Part shown: one piece after another, positions 17,702 through 25,785 of the stretch
Position numbering within the stretch: position 1 is the stretch's first letter
How the letters are laid out: the number at the start of each line of letters is the position of its first letter
NCBI RefSeq assembly: GCF_030694085.1
Contig: NZ_JAUXZE010000082.1
Location: 186,001-250,000, forward strand
From: Tabrizicola sp.
GTDB lineage: Bacteria; Pseudomonadota; Alphaproteobacteria; Rhodobacterales; Rhodobacteraceae
Direction: 5' to 3'
Length of the DNA stretch: 64,000 nucleotides
Translations under genes and position numbers: made by a program
Notes under the pieces: model-generated
Told to the model about the DNA's origin: nothing
The model's input: only the letters and a program-made list of their open reading frames with translations
Databases searched by the model: none

Positions 17702-19045
17702 TTATGCCTTGCCGCGCAGCATCGCGTTGTAGGTGGCCTTCAGCGCCACCTCTTTCATCAGCCAGCTGATCCACAGTTCTTCCAGCGGGGCGATCAGGCC
17801 GGGGAAACTGGGCACCAGGTTGTTGCTGTAGTCGAATTCGATCAGCATGGCGCTACCCACACGGGTGATCAGCGGGCAAGAGGTATAGCCGTCATAGACC
17901 TCGGTTCCCTCTTTGCCCTGCAGCGCGGCGACCAGATGGTCTTCGATCACCGGAACCTGCCACTTCACGCTTGCCGCGGTCTTGCCTTTTGGGACGCCCG
18001 CGACATCGCCCAATGCGAAGATCTCGGGATAGCGCAGGTGGCGCATCGTCTTCTGGTCACATTCGACCCAGCCCTGATCGGTCCACTTGTCTGCCCAGCT
18101 CAATCCCGACTGGCGGATCACCTCGGGCGCGCGCTGCGGCGGGATGACGTGCAGATAGTCGTAGGGCATTTCAACCGTCGTCTTGATCTCTTCCTTGGTC
18201 GTCGTATCGATCTCGGACTTCTCGAACATCGCACGCTTCTGGCCCGGTTCGATCGAGACAAGCTTGTGCTGCAGATGGGTCTTGATTCCGCGTTGGCCCA
18301 TCAGCATGCGCACCTTTTCCGCTACAATCGGCACGCCGAAAAGCGCGCCTTGCGGGGCGGTGTAGTGCACTTCGAACTTCCCGGCGCCGACAGTGCGGCT
18401 GGCGATGTCCTCAAGCAGAAATGCATGTTTCAGGGGGGCCCCAGCGCATTTCATCTCTGTCGAGGGCCGCGTCATCACGGCCACCCCGCCCTCTTCGGTG
18501 AACTTGCGGGCGGCCTCCCAGGTTCGCGCCGCATGCTCGGGGCCGGCATAAAGCGCCCCGATTCCGTTCTGGCCCACCATGTCAAGCGAGAAGCCCGGAA
18601 TGGCATCGTGATCAAGCACAAGACCGGGCGCCACAACGAGGAAGTCGTACTCCAGTTTTGTTCCGCCCGCTGTCGTTACGGTCTTGACCAGGGGATCGAT
18701 TGCAGCCGCAGCTTCCGGCACCAGCGTCACACCTGCGGGTAGCCAATCCGTCGTCTTCGAGACGACATAGGATGCGGGCTTCAGCCCGGCGGCGACCAGC
18801 GACAGACCAGGCTGGTAAAGATGCTCAGCGCGTGGGTCGACGATGGTTATCGTCGCGCCGTCCAGGCGCTTGACAAGCCGGTTGGCCATTGCGGTGCCAC
18901 CGGCACCCGCGCCGATGATTACGATGCGCGCCTTGGTGGCCAGGCGGTTCCCATAGGCCGCCCCCCCTGTCACCGTTGCGGCCGCTCCGGCTGCGGCAAG
19001 GCTAAGGAACCCGCGCCGTGTCGTGAAAGGGGATGAACCCGCCAT
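17702..19045 (-). CDS. Tat-exported FAD-dependent oxidoreductase, sulfide:quinone oxidoreductase-like
   Basis: A 447-residue flavoprotein. Residues 1-31 form a Tat signal (TTRRGFLSLAAAGAAATV). The dinucleotide fold IVIIGAGAGGTAMANRL starts at 41, followed by the SQR-like segment HLYQPGLSLVAAGL, FLVVAPG and the C-terminal FAD motif EIFALGDVAG. Cys200 (MKCAGAP) and Cys390 (YTSCPLI) match the two SQR redox cysteines; a third lies elsewhere at 329. The end LEELWISWLMKEVAL resembles the amphipathic membrane anchor. It probably oxidises sulfide or polysulfide and passes electrons to quinone. A Tat signal on an SQR-type protein is notable. GGAGGAGA precedes the ATG at 19045. Confidence 0.88.
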   Translation of the reverse strand: MAGSSPFTTRRGFLSLAAAGAAATVTGGAAYGNRLATKARIVIIGAGAGGTAMANRLVKRLDGATITIVDPRAEHLYQPGLSLVAAGLKPASYVVSKTTDWLPAGVTLVPEAAAAIDPLVKTVTTAGGTKLEYDFLVVAPGLVLDHDAIPGFSLDMVGQNGIGALYAGPEHAARTWEAARKFTEEGGVAVMTRPSTEMKCAGAPLKHAFLLEDIASRTVGAGKFEVHYTAPQGALFGVPIVAEKVRMLMGQRGIKTHLQHKLVSIEPGQKRAMFEKSEIDTTTKEEIKTTVEMPYDYLHVIPPQRAPEVIRQSGLSWADKWTDQGWVECDQKTMRHLRYPEIFALGDVAGVPKGKTAASVKWQVPVIEDHLVAALQGKEGTEVYDGYTSCPLITRVGSAMLIEFDYSNNLVPSFPGLIAPLEELWISWLMKEVALKATYNAMLRGKA

Positions 19046-19066
19046 GCATGTCTCCTCCGAAATCGC

Positions 19067-19115
19067 TACGCCAATCCTACCAGCAGAGAACGCCGTTCGG
19101 GTTGATTCAAATCAC
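19067..19115 (-). promoter_or_regulatory. candidate class II Fnr/FnrL-dependent promoter of the SQR-like operon
   Basis: On the minus strand GTGAT-TTGA-ATCAA (19115-19102) matches the Fnr box TTGAT-N4-ATCAA at nine of ten positions. Its center is 41.5 bp upstream of 19067, and a -10 hexamer TAGGAT falls exactly at 19079-19074, where a start at 19067 requires it. This is the geometry of an Fnr-activated class II promoter. The whole 19046-19275 gap is AT-rich compared with its surroundings. Confidence 0.55.
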
Positions 19116-19258
19116 TATAGCTTCAAAGCTTAAAATATCAAACAATAAGTGCGGACCAGAATCTTGCCGAAAAAGCGCGACAGCTGAGGGCTCCACCAAG
19201 GTTAAGGCCACCCTAACGGATTCTGGTATATTATTGATATTTATAAGAATATTGGAAG

Positions 19259-19273
19259 TGTCCACCGTGGACA
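19259..19273. repeat. 15-bp palindrome, copy 2 (downstream of hemH)
   Basis: TGTCCACCGTGGACA, 2 bp past the hemH stop codon. Same sequence as the copies at 1732-1746 and 38586-38600. Confidence 0.7.
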
Positions 19274-19275
19274 AT

Positions 19276-20373
19276 TCAGGCCTGTCGCAGCCACCCGCCC
19301 AGGTTTTCCTCGATCACCGCCACCAGCGCCTCGATATGGGCCGTATCATCGTTCAGGCAGGGAATGTACGTGAAGCTCTCCCCACCCGCATGTTCGAAAG
19401 CTTCCCGGATCTCGCCGTTGATCTCTTCCAGCGTCTCGATGCAGTCGGCCGAGAAAGCCGGAGCCATCACCGCGATCCGCTTCTTCCCCGCCTTCGCCAG
19501 TTCCGCCACATGCTCGACCGTGTAGGGTTTCAGCCACTCCTCACGCCCGAAGACGGACTGGAAGGTCGTGTCGATCGCCCCTTTCTCCCACCCCAGCCTC
19601 TCCCGCAGCAGACGTGTCGTCTTGGCGCACTGGCAGTGGTAGGGGTCGCCCTCCATCAGGTAGCGCTTTGGCATCCCGTGGTAACTGGCGACCAGCACAT
19701 CGGGCCGGTGGTCCAGCCCGGCATAGACCGCCTCGACCGACTTTGCGAGCGCGTCGATATACAGGGGATGGTCGAAATACTCGGCCACGGTCCGCACCGC
19801 AGGCTGCCGCTTCTCCTTCATCAGAGCGCGGAAGAACTGGTCGTTCGCAGTGGCCGAAGTCGCCCCGGCGTAGTGGGGGTAAAGCGGGAAGAACAGCACC
19901 TTCTCGCACCCTGCGGCCACCATCGCCCTCACCTTCTCGTCGGTCGAGGGATTGCCATAGCGCATGCAGAAGTCGACCATGATGTCAGCCCCGTGCCGTT
20001 CCGCGATCATCTCGGCAATCGCCGCGGTTTGGGCTTTGGTGATGGTCAGTAGCGGGCTTTCGTCCAGGTCTTCGTTCCAGATGAGCTTGTAGTTGGCTCC
20101 CGAGGTGAAGGGCCGCTTCGTCAGGATGATCAGCTGAAGCAGCGGCTGCCACTTCCAGCTGGGAATATCGACCACCCGCTTGTCCGACAGAAATTCGTTA
20201 AGATAGCGCCGCATCGACCAGTAGTCATAGGCGTCCGGCGTTCCCAGGTTGGCCAAAAGGATCCCGATCCGCGCCTTGCGGACGCGGGGGTGGTCGGCGG
20301 GGGCGTGTGCAAGGCGGCCTTCGCCTGGGGCGACGTCGGTCCCAGTCACGGCTCCGGTCCGGGCATCCAGCAT
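19276..20373 (-). CDS. hemH: ferrochelatase
   Basis: Inserts Fe(II) into protoporphyrin IX, the last step of heme synthesis, at the inner membrane. The 365-residue protein has the catalytic His in SYHGMPKRYL, the conserved FSADCIETLEEI acidic segment and the YHCQCAKTT motif; KRVVDIPSWKWQPLLQ belongs to the membrane-facing lip. About 35 residues precede the fold (KARIGILLANLGTPDAYDYWS), so an inner start is possible, but none has a better ribosome site. The gene is separate from other heme genes. Its transcript runs towards the SQR-like operon promoter. Confidence 0.96.
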   Translation of the reverse strand: MLDARTGAVTGTDVAPGEGRLAHAPADHPRVRKARIGILLANLGTPDAYDYWSMRRYLNEFLSDKRVVDIPSWKWQPLLQLIILTKRPFTSGANYKLIWNEDLDESPLLTITKAQTAAIAEMIAERHGADIMVDFCMRYGNPSTDEKVRAMVAAGCEKVLFFPLYPHYAGATSATANDQFFRALMKEKRQPAVRTVAEYFDHPLYIDALAKSVEAVYAGLDHRPDVLVASYHGMPKRYLMEGDPYHCQCAKTTRLLRERLGWEKGAIDTTFQSVFGREEWLKPYTVEHVAELAKAGKKRIAVMAPAFSADCIETLEEINGEIREAFEHAGGESFTYIPCLNDDTAHIEALVAVIEENLGGWLRQA

Positions 20374-20424
20374 GGTGTTCTTCCCAATGGTTCATGGGGG
20401 GACATAAGGGGTTGGTCGGCAGGG

Positions 20425-21258
20425 TCAACCGTCTTTGAGGGGCTTCTCGGGCACACCCAGCGCATCTGCCAGCCGCGACCGCGCCGATCCAGGCCGCAAG
20501 GGCTGCTGCTGGCTTTCATGCGGGACCCAGCCGGTCAGCACGACCAGCTCTGCCGTAGCCGCCAGCCGACCCTCGGAGGTGCCGTAGCTTCCCGCGTAGA
20601 TACGCCCAGCCTCGGCCAGAACCGCGCGGCGGGTAAAGCGGCGCAGGCGGCCGGCCAGGGCGTTCGTCTCGCCCGCAGCACGAAGGTCGGACAACAGTCC
20701 CGGAAAACTGCGATACTGGACCGTCTGGACCAGGCTGTCGGCCACCGGCAGGGCAAAGCCAGCCCGCTGCATGAGCCCGCCCAGATCCCGAATCTCGCCC
20801 ATCGGCACCACGCGGGGCGAGAGACCGCCGGTCACTGCCGCCTCGGCCTCGGCCAGGCAGGCGCGGAGTTCCTGCAGGCTGCGGCCCCCTGGCAGAACCA
20901 CCAGGCACAGACCGTCAGGCTGCAACGCCCGGCGGCACTGGACCAACTGGCCCACGGGGTCATTCGCCCAATGTAGCGCCATGAAGTGCACGACAAGATC
21001 GTGCGCGCCTGGTTCCAGCGCGATCAGATCAGCGTCGGGAACCATTGCCGAGGTCGGAAAGCCGGTGAAAATCTGGGGATAAGCCGTCACCACGGCGGGC
21101 GACGTAAACCTTTTGTTAACTTCGCTGAGTCTCTCCTGCAGGTCATCAAGGGCCAGGCGGTGCAGGAACAGCGCATCGTCATGGCCGGGCAATGCGCGGG
21201 CACGGGCACGGTGGCGGGCCAAGGCCGTTCGGTCGGTCAGGATGGGCGGCTGGGTCAT
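20425..21258 (-). CDS. degenerate SAM-methyltransferase-like protein (NDUFAF5/BioC-type)
   Basis: A 277-residue protein. The C-terminal two thirds resemble NDUFAF5/BioC-type methyltransferases (VVHFMALHWANDPVGQLVQCRRALQPDG as the motif around the post-IV strand, then LVVLPGG, GEIRDLGGLMQRAGF). However, the glycine-rich SAM-binding motif I (DLGCGTG) expected near residue 50 is absent: SEVNKRFTSPAVVTAY is followed directly by TGFPTSAM. It may have lost catalysis, or acts as an assembly factor; the related mitochondrial protein hydroxylates an arginine of complex I. Divergent from comF with 23 bp between the starts. Confidence 0.78.
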   Translation of the reverse strand: MTQPPILTDRTALARHRARARALPGHDDALFLHRLALDDLQERLSEVNKRFTSPAVVTAYPQIFTGFPTSAMVPDADLIALEPGAHDLVVHFMALHWANDPVGQLVQCRRALQPDGLCLVVLPGGRSLQELRACLAEAEAAVTGGLSPRVVPMGEIRDLGGLMQRAGFALPVADSLVQTVQYRSFPGLLSDLRAAGETNALAGRLRRFTRRAVLAEAGRIYAGSYGTSEGRLAATAELVVLTGWVPHESQQQPLRPGSARSRLADALGVPEKPLKDG

Positions 21259-21281
21259 CGGCGGGACTTTAGGAGCGGAGA

Positions 21282-22004
21282 ATGGGATTGCAAGGCGCGC
21301 TGCAGCTACTTTACCCGCCGCAGTGCATTTCCTGTTCGGCCCCCGTGCAAAGCGACTTCGGTCTGTGCGCCGACTGCTGGCGCGAAACGCCTTTCATCAG
21401 CGGCCTGGTCTGCGACCAGTGCGGCGTGCCGCTGCCGGGCCAGGACGCCAGCGAGCGCGCGCTTTGTGACGACTGCTTGACCATCGCGCGCCCCTGGGAC
21501 CGGGGCCGCGCTGCGCTGATGTATGACGAGAACGGGCGGCGTCTGGTCCTTGCGCTGAAGCACGGCGATCGGATGGACCTTGCGCGGCCCGCCGCGGGCT
21601 GGATGCTGAGAGCGGCACAGCCGATCCTGAAGCCCGACATGCTGGTCGTGCCGGTACCGCTGCACTGGATGCGGCTGTTCCGAAGGCGTTTCAACCAGGC
21701 GGCCCTGCTGTCTCGAAACATCGCCAAGGCGGCGGGGCTGGACCATTGCCCGGACGCCCTGATCCGCAGACGGTCAACGGGCAACCAGGATGGAAAGACC
21801 CGGGACGCCCGCTTTGCCAATCTGATCGAGGCGTTCGCTGTTCCCAAGAGCCGGGAGAAGCAGGTTCGCGACCGCGACGTGCTGGTGGTCGATGATGTAA
21901 TGACTTCGGGTGCGACCTTTGCAGCGGCAAGTGAGGCGCTTTTTGCGGCAGGCGCGCGCTCGGTTTCGGTACTGGGGCTGGCGCGCGTTGCGAAAGGCGG
22001 CTGA
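21282..22004 (+). CDS. comF: ComF family phosphoribosyltransferase-like protein
   Basis: A 240-residue protein. An N-terminal double zinc ribbon has four CxxC pairs (CISC, CADC, CDQC, CDDC; about residues 15-66). The C-terminal type I phosphoribosyltransferase domain has the PRPP loop VLVVDDVMTSGATFAAA. ComF proteins are tied to DNA uptake in competence, where they act with the ComEC channel, although many bacteria without known competence carry the gene. Start ATG 21282 follows GGAGCGGAGA. It begins a run of genes ending with marR. Confidence 0.92.
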   Translation: MGLQGALQLLYPPQCISCSAPVQSDFGLCADCWRETPFISGLVCDQCGVPLPGQDASERALCDDCLTIARPWDRGRAALMYDENGRRLVLALKHGDRMDLARPAAGWMLRAAQPILKPDMLVVPVPLHWMRLFRRRFNQAALLSRNIAKAAGLDHCPDALIRRRSTGNQDGKTRDARFANLIEAFAVPKSREKQVRDRDVLVVDDVMTSGATFAAASEALFAAGARSVSVLGLARVAKGG

Positions 22005-22039
22005 ACCCCTGTAGACTGGCGCGCAAAGAGGAATCCGCG

Positions 22040-22297
22040 ATGCGCCCGGTCGAAATCTACACCACTCCGTTCTGCCCCTACTGCCACGCCGCCAAGCGGC
22101 TCTTGCAGAAGAAGGGGGTCAATTACTCTGAAATCGACGTCAGCCAGGACTCCGACCTGCGCGCCAAGATGACCCAGCGGGCGAATGGCCGGCGGACGGT
22201 GCCGCAGATTTTCATTGGCGGGCAGCATGTCGGCGGCTCGGACGATCTGCACGCACTGGATCATGCCGGGAAGCTTGACCCGATGCTGGCCGATTGA
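22040..22297 (+). CDS. grxC: glutaredoxin 3
   Basis: An 85-residue dithiol glutaredoxin with active site CPYC (residues 11-14), the TVPQIFIGG cis-proline segment and GGSDDL glutathione-binding motif. It reduces protein disulfides and glutathione mixed disulfides with glutathione in the cytoplasm. AGAGGAA precedes the ATG. The stop TGA overlaps the next ATG (TGATG), so the amidase is translationally coupled; a shared glutathione theme is likely. Confidence 0.96.
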   Translation: MRPVEIYTTPFCPYCHAAKRLLQKKGVNYSEIDVSQDSDLRAKMTQRANGRRTVPQIFIGGQHVGGSDDLHALDHAGKLDPMLAD

Positions 22298-23127
22298 TGC
22301 GCGTCGGTCTGATCCAGTTGACGGTCACCGACGACCCGGCGGCGAACCTGCCGGTGACCTTGGGCTATATCCGGCAGGCCGTTACACAGGGCGCGGGTTT
22401 TGTCCTGACGCCCGAACTGACCAACGGCCTGTCCTCCAGCCGCGCCCACCAGCGCAACGTCTTCCGGCATGAGGAGGACGATGAGACGCTGGCCACCCTG
22501 CGCGCCGAGGCGAAGACGGCGGGGATCTGGCTGCTGATCGGCTCTCTGGGTGTGCTGACCCATGACGCCGACGGTCGCTTTGCCAACCGCAGCTTCCTGA
22601 TCGCGCCGGACGGCGGCATCGCCGCGCGCTACGACAAGATCCACATGTTCGACGTCAATGTCTCGGCGACCGAGGTCTACCGCGAAAGCGAGGGCTATCG
22701 GCCGGGGTCGAAGGCGGTGGTGGCAGAGACCCCTTTTGCCAGGATCGGGATGACGGTCTGCTATGATGTCCGCTTTCCGACGCTGTATCGGCGGCTGGCG
22801 CAGGGCGGGGCGCAGGTGATCACGGTTCCTGCAGCCTTCAACCACATCACCGGTGCGGCGCATTGGGAAACCCTGTTGCGCGCCCGAGCGATCGAGACGG
22901 GCTGCTTTGTCCTGGCTCCGGCACAGACCGGCTTCCATCCCGAAACGCAGGGGAAGGGTCGCAAGACCCACGGCCATTCGCTTGCCATCGCGCCCTGGGG
23001 GGAAATGCTGGCGGACGCAGGGACCGAACCGGGCGTGACGCTGGTGGACCTGGACCTGGGCCGCGTGGCCGAAGCGCGGGGCAGGGTGCCCTCGCTGACG
23101 CATGACCGGGACTTCGACGGGCCATGA
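22297..23127 (+). CDS. carbon-nitrogen hydrolase, Nit1-type (deaminated glutathione amidase-like)
   Basis: A 276-residue nitrilase-superfamily enzyme. The Glu-Lys-Cys triad is visible in TPELTN, YDKIHMFDV and MTVCYDVRFP. The HMFDV and GFHPETQGKGRKTHGHS segments point to the Nit1 branch, which hydrolyses deaminated glutathione made by transaminase side reactions. The grxC neighbour agrees with this. I take ATG 22297 (TTG 22294 would only add one Met). Its stop overlaps the marR start. Confidence 0.9.
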   Translation: MRVGLIQLTVTDDPAANLPVTLGYIRQAVTQGAGFVLTPELTNGLSSSRAHQRNVFRHEEDDETLATLRAEAKTAGIWLLIGSLGVLTHDADGRFANRSFLIAPDGGIAARYDKIHMFDVNVSATEVYRESEGYRPGSKAVVAETPFARIGMTVCYDVRFPTLYRRLAQGGAQVITVPAAFNHITGAAHWETLLRARAIETGCFVLAPAQTGFHPETQGKGRKTHGHSLAIAPWGEMLADAGTEPGVTLVDLDLGRVAEARGRVPSLTHDRDFDGP

Positions 23128-23567
23128 GCGCGGAAAAGGCCGACGACATCGCGGTAGCCCTGTTCGGCGAGCTGTTCATGGCCGACCAGCTGGCGCGCAA
23201 CCGCATCTCGAAGGTCCTGCCGAAGGGGATGGAGCTGTCGCATTTCAGCGTGCTGAACCATCTGGCGCGGATCAACGACGAACGGACCCCGGCCCAGCTG
23301 GCGAAGTCGTTCCATGTCACGCGCGGAGCGATGACCAACACGCTGACCAAGCTTGAATGGGCGGGACACGTCCACATCCGCCCGGATTGGGAGGATGCCC
23401 GGCAGAAATTCGTGGCGATCAGCCCCTCGGGCCGGTCCGCGCGTGAGTCAGCCCTGGCCAGCGTCGTCCCCCTGATTGCCGAGGTCGTGCAGGCCATCGG
23501 CGCCGACCGGGTGCGGGCGCTGCTCCCGGTCCTGCGCGAGCTGCGGATCAAGCTTGAAGACGGCTGA
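23124..23567 (+). CDS. MarR family transcriptional regulator
   Basis: A 147-residue winged-helix regulator: helices around FSVLNHLARI, the recognition helix in TPAQLAKSFHVTRGAMTNTLTKL and the wing WEDARQKFVAISPSGR. MarR proteins act as dimers on palindromic operators and respond to small phenolics or oxidation. No Cys is present, so direct thiol sensing is unlikely. Coupled by ATGA to the amidase gene. Its target is not evident; the next gene on the same strand starts 122 bp later. Confidence 0.9.
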   Translation: MSAEKADDIAVALFGELFMADQLARNRISKVLPKGMELSHFSVLNHLARINDERTPAQLAKSFHVTRGAMTNTLTKLEWAGHVHIRPDWEDARQKFVAISPSGRSARESALASVVPLIAEVVQAIGADRVRALLPVLRELRIKLEDG

Positions 23568-23630
23568 TCTTGGGGCATGTCCGAAAAGCCATAGCTCTAC
23601 GGGTTCCACTCGGCCGTAGCCTTATATCCC

Positions 23631-23659
23631 TTGCCCTGTCCGCTGTATCTTCGCATAGA
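23631..23659 (+). promoter_or_regulatory. possible promoter of the YjbH-YjbF pair
   Basis: TTGCCC at 23631-23636, a 17-bp spacer, CATAGA at 23654-23659, 29 bp before the YjbH start. A small inverted repeat CTACGG/CCGTAG (23597-23602/23614-23619) lies upstream. By-eye match only. Confidence 0.35.
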
Positions 23660-23688
23660 TTGGGCCATAATCCCAAGAACCGGTCGCC

Positions 23689-25785
23689 ATGCAGCCTACG
23701 TCCCGCCTTTTCGCCTTGCTTGCCCTTGGCACCGCGCTGGTCAGCGCCCCCGCTCTGGCCGAAATGTCGGGCACGCTGAACCTGAACGGTGCGACGGGCC
23801 TGATCGACATGCCCTCGGGCGATGCGCAGAAGGATGCGACGTTTTCGTTCTCGACCGCGCTGATCGGGCCGGTCAGCCGGGCGACGCTGAGCTTTCAGTT
23901 CAGCGAAAGGCTGTCGGGGTCGTTCCGCTTCCAGACCTGGCGCGACTGGGACACGCTGATCCCGGGCGACAGTGAGGAAAGCGACCGCAGCATCGACTTG
24001 CGGTATCAGGTGCTGAAGGAAGGCAAGATCGCCCCGGCACTGACCATCGGGTTGCAGGACCTGACGGGGCAAGGGCTGTTCGCATCGGAGTATGTCGCGG
24101 CGACGAAAACCTTCGGTGACAAGGTCAAGGTGACGGCGGGTCTGGGTTGGGGGCGGCTTGGCAGCGATGGCGGCATCGGATCGCCCTTCGGCAGTCGGCC
24201 TCCGGTCGATCCGACAGGGGTGCCCAATGCCGACCAGTGGTTCCGCGGCGAGGCGGCTCCGTTTGCGGGCGTAGAATACAAGGTCAACGATAACTGGACC
24301 TTGAAGGCGGAATACTCCTCGGACGCCTATGTGCTGGAGGACGCCGAGCGCGGGTTGATCGAACGCGACAGCCCGTTCAACTTTGGCGTCGAATACCAGC
24401 GCAACCCCTATATGCGCTTCGGCGCCTATTCGCTGTACGGGTCCGAGTTTGCCTTGGCCTTCCACATCATCCTGGACCCGAAAAGCCGGGCCACAGGCGG
24501 TATCGTCGGCAAGGCCCCCGTCCCGGTCAAGGCGCGGCCCGCTCGTGCCGCAGACCCCGAGGCCTATGACAGCGGCTGGGTCAGCCAGCCCGACGCCGGA
24601 CCGATCCTGCGGCAGAACCTGGCAAAGCGGCTGGCCAAGGATGGGATCGCGGTCGAGAATCTGGCCTATACGGCGGACACCGTGCAGGTTCGCATCCGCA
24701 ACGGCCGGATCGACGCCGGATCGCAGGCCATCGGCCGCACGGCACGGGCGCTTAGCCATGTGATGCCCGCCTCGGTCGAGGTGTTCGAAATCGTGCCGGT
24801 GGTGAACGGAATCGGCGCGTCCAAGGTCACCATCCGCCGCAGCGACCTGGAGGCGCTGGAATACACCGCCGACAACGCGACCCTGCTGCGTGAGCGCGTG
24901 ACGGTCACCGATGCCGGACCCGCCCCGGCCTGGTCGTTGGGCGACGAAGATCTTTACCCGAAGTTCCGCTGGAGCCTTCGCCCCGTCGTCCGCCTGTCCG
25001 AACCGATGGAGGGCGACATCGGACTACGACTGTCGGCGAACTATGACATGGCACCGGGCTGGGTGCTTTCGGGGTCGATCTACAAGGAACTCGTCAGCAA
25101 CCGCGAGGCATCTGCCTCGACCTCGACCTTGCCGCATGTCCGCACCGATGGGTCGCGCTACAACGAGTTCGGCGATCCGGCGCTGGAGAAGCTGACGCTG
25201 GCCTGGTTCGCCCGCCCGGCCGACAGCCTGTATTCCCGGGTATCTGTCGGCTATCTGGAGCGGATGCACGCCGGGGTCTCGGGCGAGCTTCTGTGGAAGC
25301 CGGTAGACAGCCAGCTCGCGCTGGGGGCCGAGGTGAACTATACCAAGCAGCGCGACACCGATGGGGGCCTTGGTTTCGGCGAATACGACTATGACATCGT
25401 CACCGGCCATGTCTCGGCCTACTATGATTTCGGTAACGGCTACCTTGGCCAGCTGGACGTGGGCCGCTACCTGGCGGGCGATGTGGGCGCGACCATGTCG
25501 GTCGACCGCGTTTTCGCCAACGGTTGGCGCGTCGGCGCCTTTGCCACGGTCACCGATGTCAGCGCCGAGGATTTCGGCGAGGGCGGGTTCGACAAGGGCA
25601 TCCGTCTTACCATCCCGTTCAACTGGGCGCTGGGCACCGATACCCGCCGCGGCTTCGACCTGAACTTCCGACCCAACGGCGGCGACGGCGGCGCGCGGCT
25701 TAACGTCGACGACCGGCTCTACCAGTCGATCCGGGAGTATCACACGGACGGGCTTGACCCCGACTGGGGAAGGGTCTGGCGGTGA
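23689..25785 (+). CDS. YjbH-family outer-membrane exopolysaccharide protein
   Basis: A 698-residue protein with a cleavable signal (LVSAPALAEM, cut near residue 24). The rest alternates amphipathic strands (LSGSFRFQTWRDWD, GYLGQLDVGRYL, RVGAFATVTDV) as expected of a large outer-membrane beta-barrel of the YjbH/GfcD family. In Enterobacteriaceae yjbEFGH controls an exopolysaccharide. Here only the H and F homologs are next to each other; YjbE and YjbG are not. The stop overlaps the GTG start of the lipoprotein. Confidence 0.85.
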   Translation: MQPTSRLFALLALGTALVSAPALAEMSGTLNLNGATGLIDMPSGDAQKDATFSFSTALIGPVSRATLSFQFSERLSGSFRFQTWRDWDTLIPGDSEESDRSIDLRYQVLKEGKIAPALTIGLQDLTGQGLFASEYVAATKTFGDKVKVTAGLGWGRLGSDGGIGSPFGSRPPVDPTGVPNADQWFRGEAAPFAGVEYKVNDNWTLKAEYSSDAYVLEDAERGLIERDSPFNFGVEYQRNPYMRFGAYSLYGSEFALAFHIILDPKSRATGGIVGKAPVPVKARPARAADPEAYDSGWVSQPDAGPILRQNLAKRLAKDGIAVENLAYTADTVQVRIRNGRIDAGSQAIGRTARALSHVMPASVEVFEIVPVVNGIGASKVTIRRSDLEALEYTADNATLLRERVTVTDAGPAPAWSLGDEDLYPKFRWSLRPVVRLSEPMEGDIGLRLSANYDMAPGWVLSGSIYKELVSNREASASTSTLPHVRTDGSRYNEFGDPALEKLTLAWFARPADSLYSRVSVGYLERMHAGVSGELLWKPVDSQLALGAEVNYTKQRDTDGGLGFGEYDYDIVTGHVSAYYDFGNGYLGQLDVGRYLAGDVGATMSVDRVFANGWRVGAFATVTDVSAEDFGEGGFDKGIRLTIPFNWALGTDTRRGFDLNFRPNGGDGGARLNVDDRLYQSIREYHTDGLDPDWGRVWR

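Noticed and set aside
19221..19260. AT-rich TATATTATTGATATTTATAAG tract considered as a BigR/SqrR repressor site
   Set aside because: Half sites do not form a clean inverted repeat with the spacing I know for that family; too weak to annotate. Fnr-type box nearby is better supported.
23568..23688. Possible tRNA or small RNA between marR and yjbH
   Set aside because: Only a short 6-bp inverted repeat is visible; no cloverleaf or terminator can be drawn.
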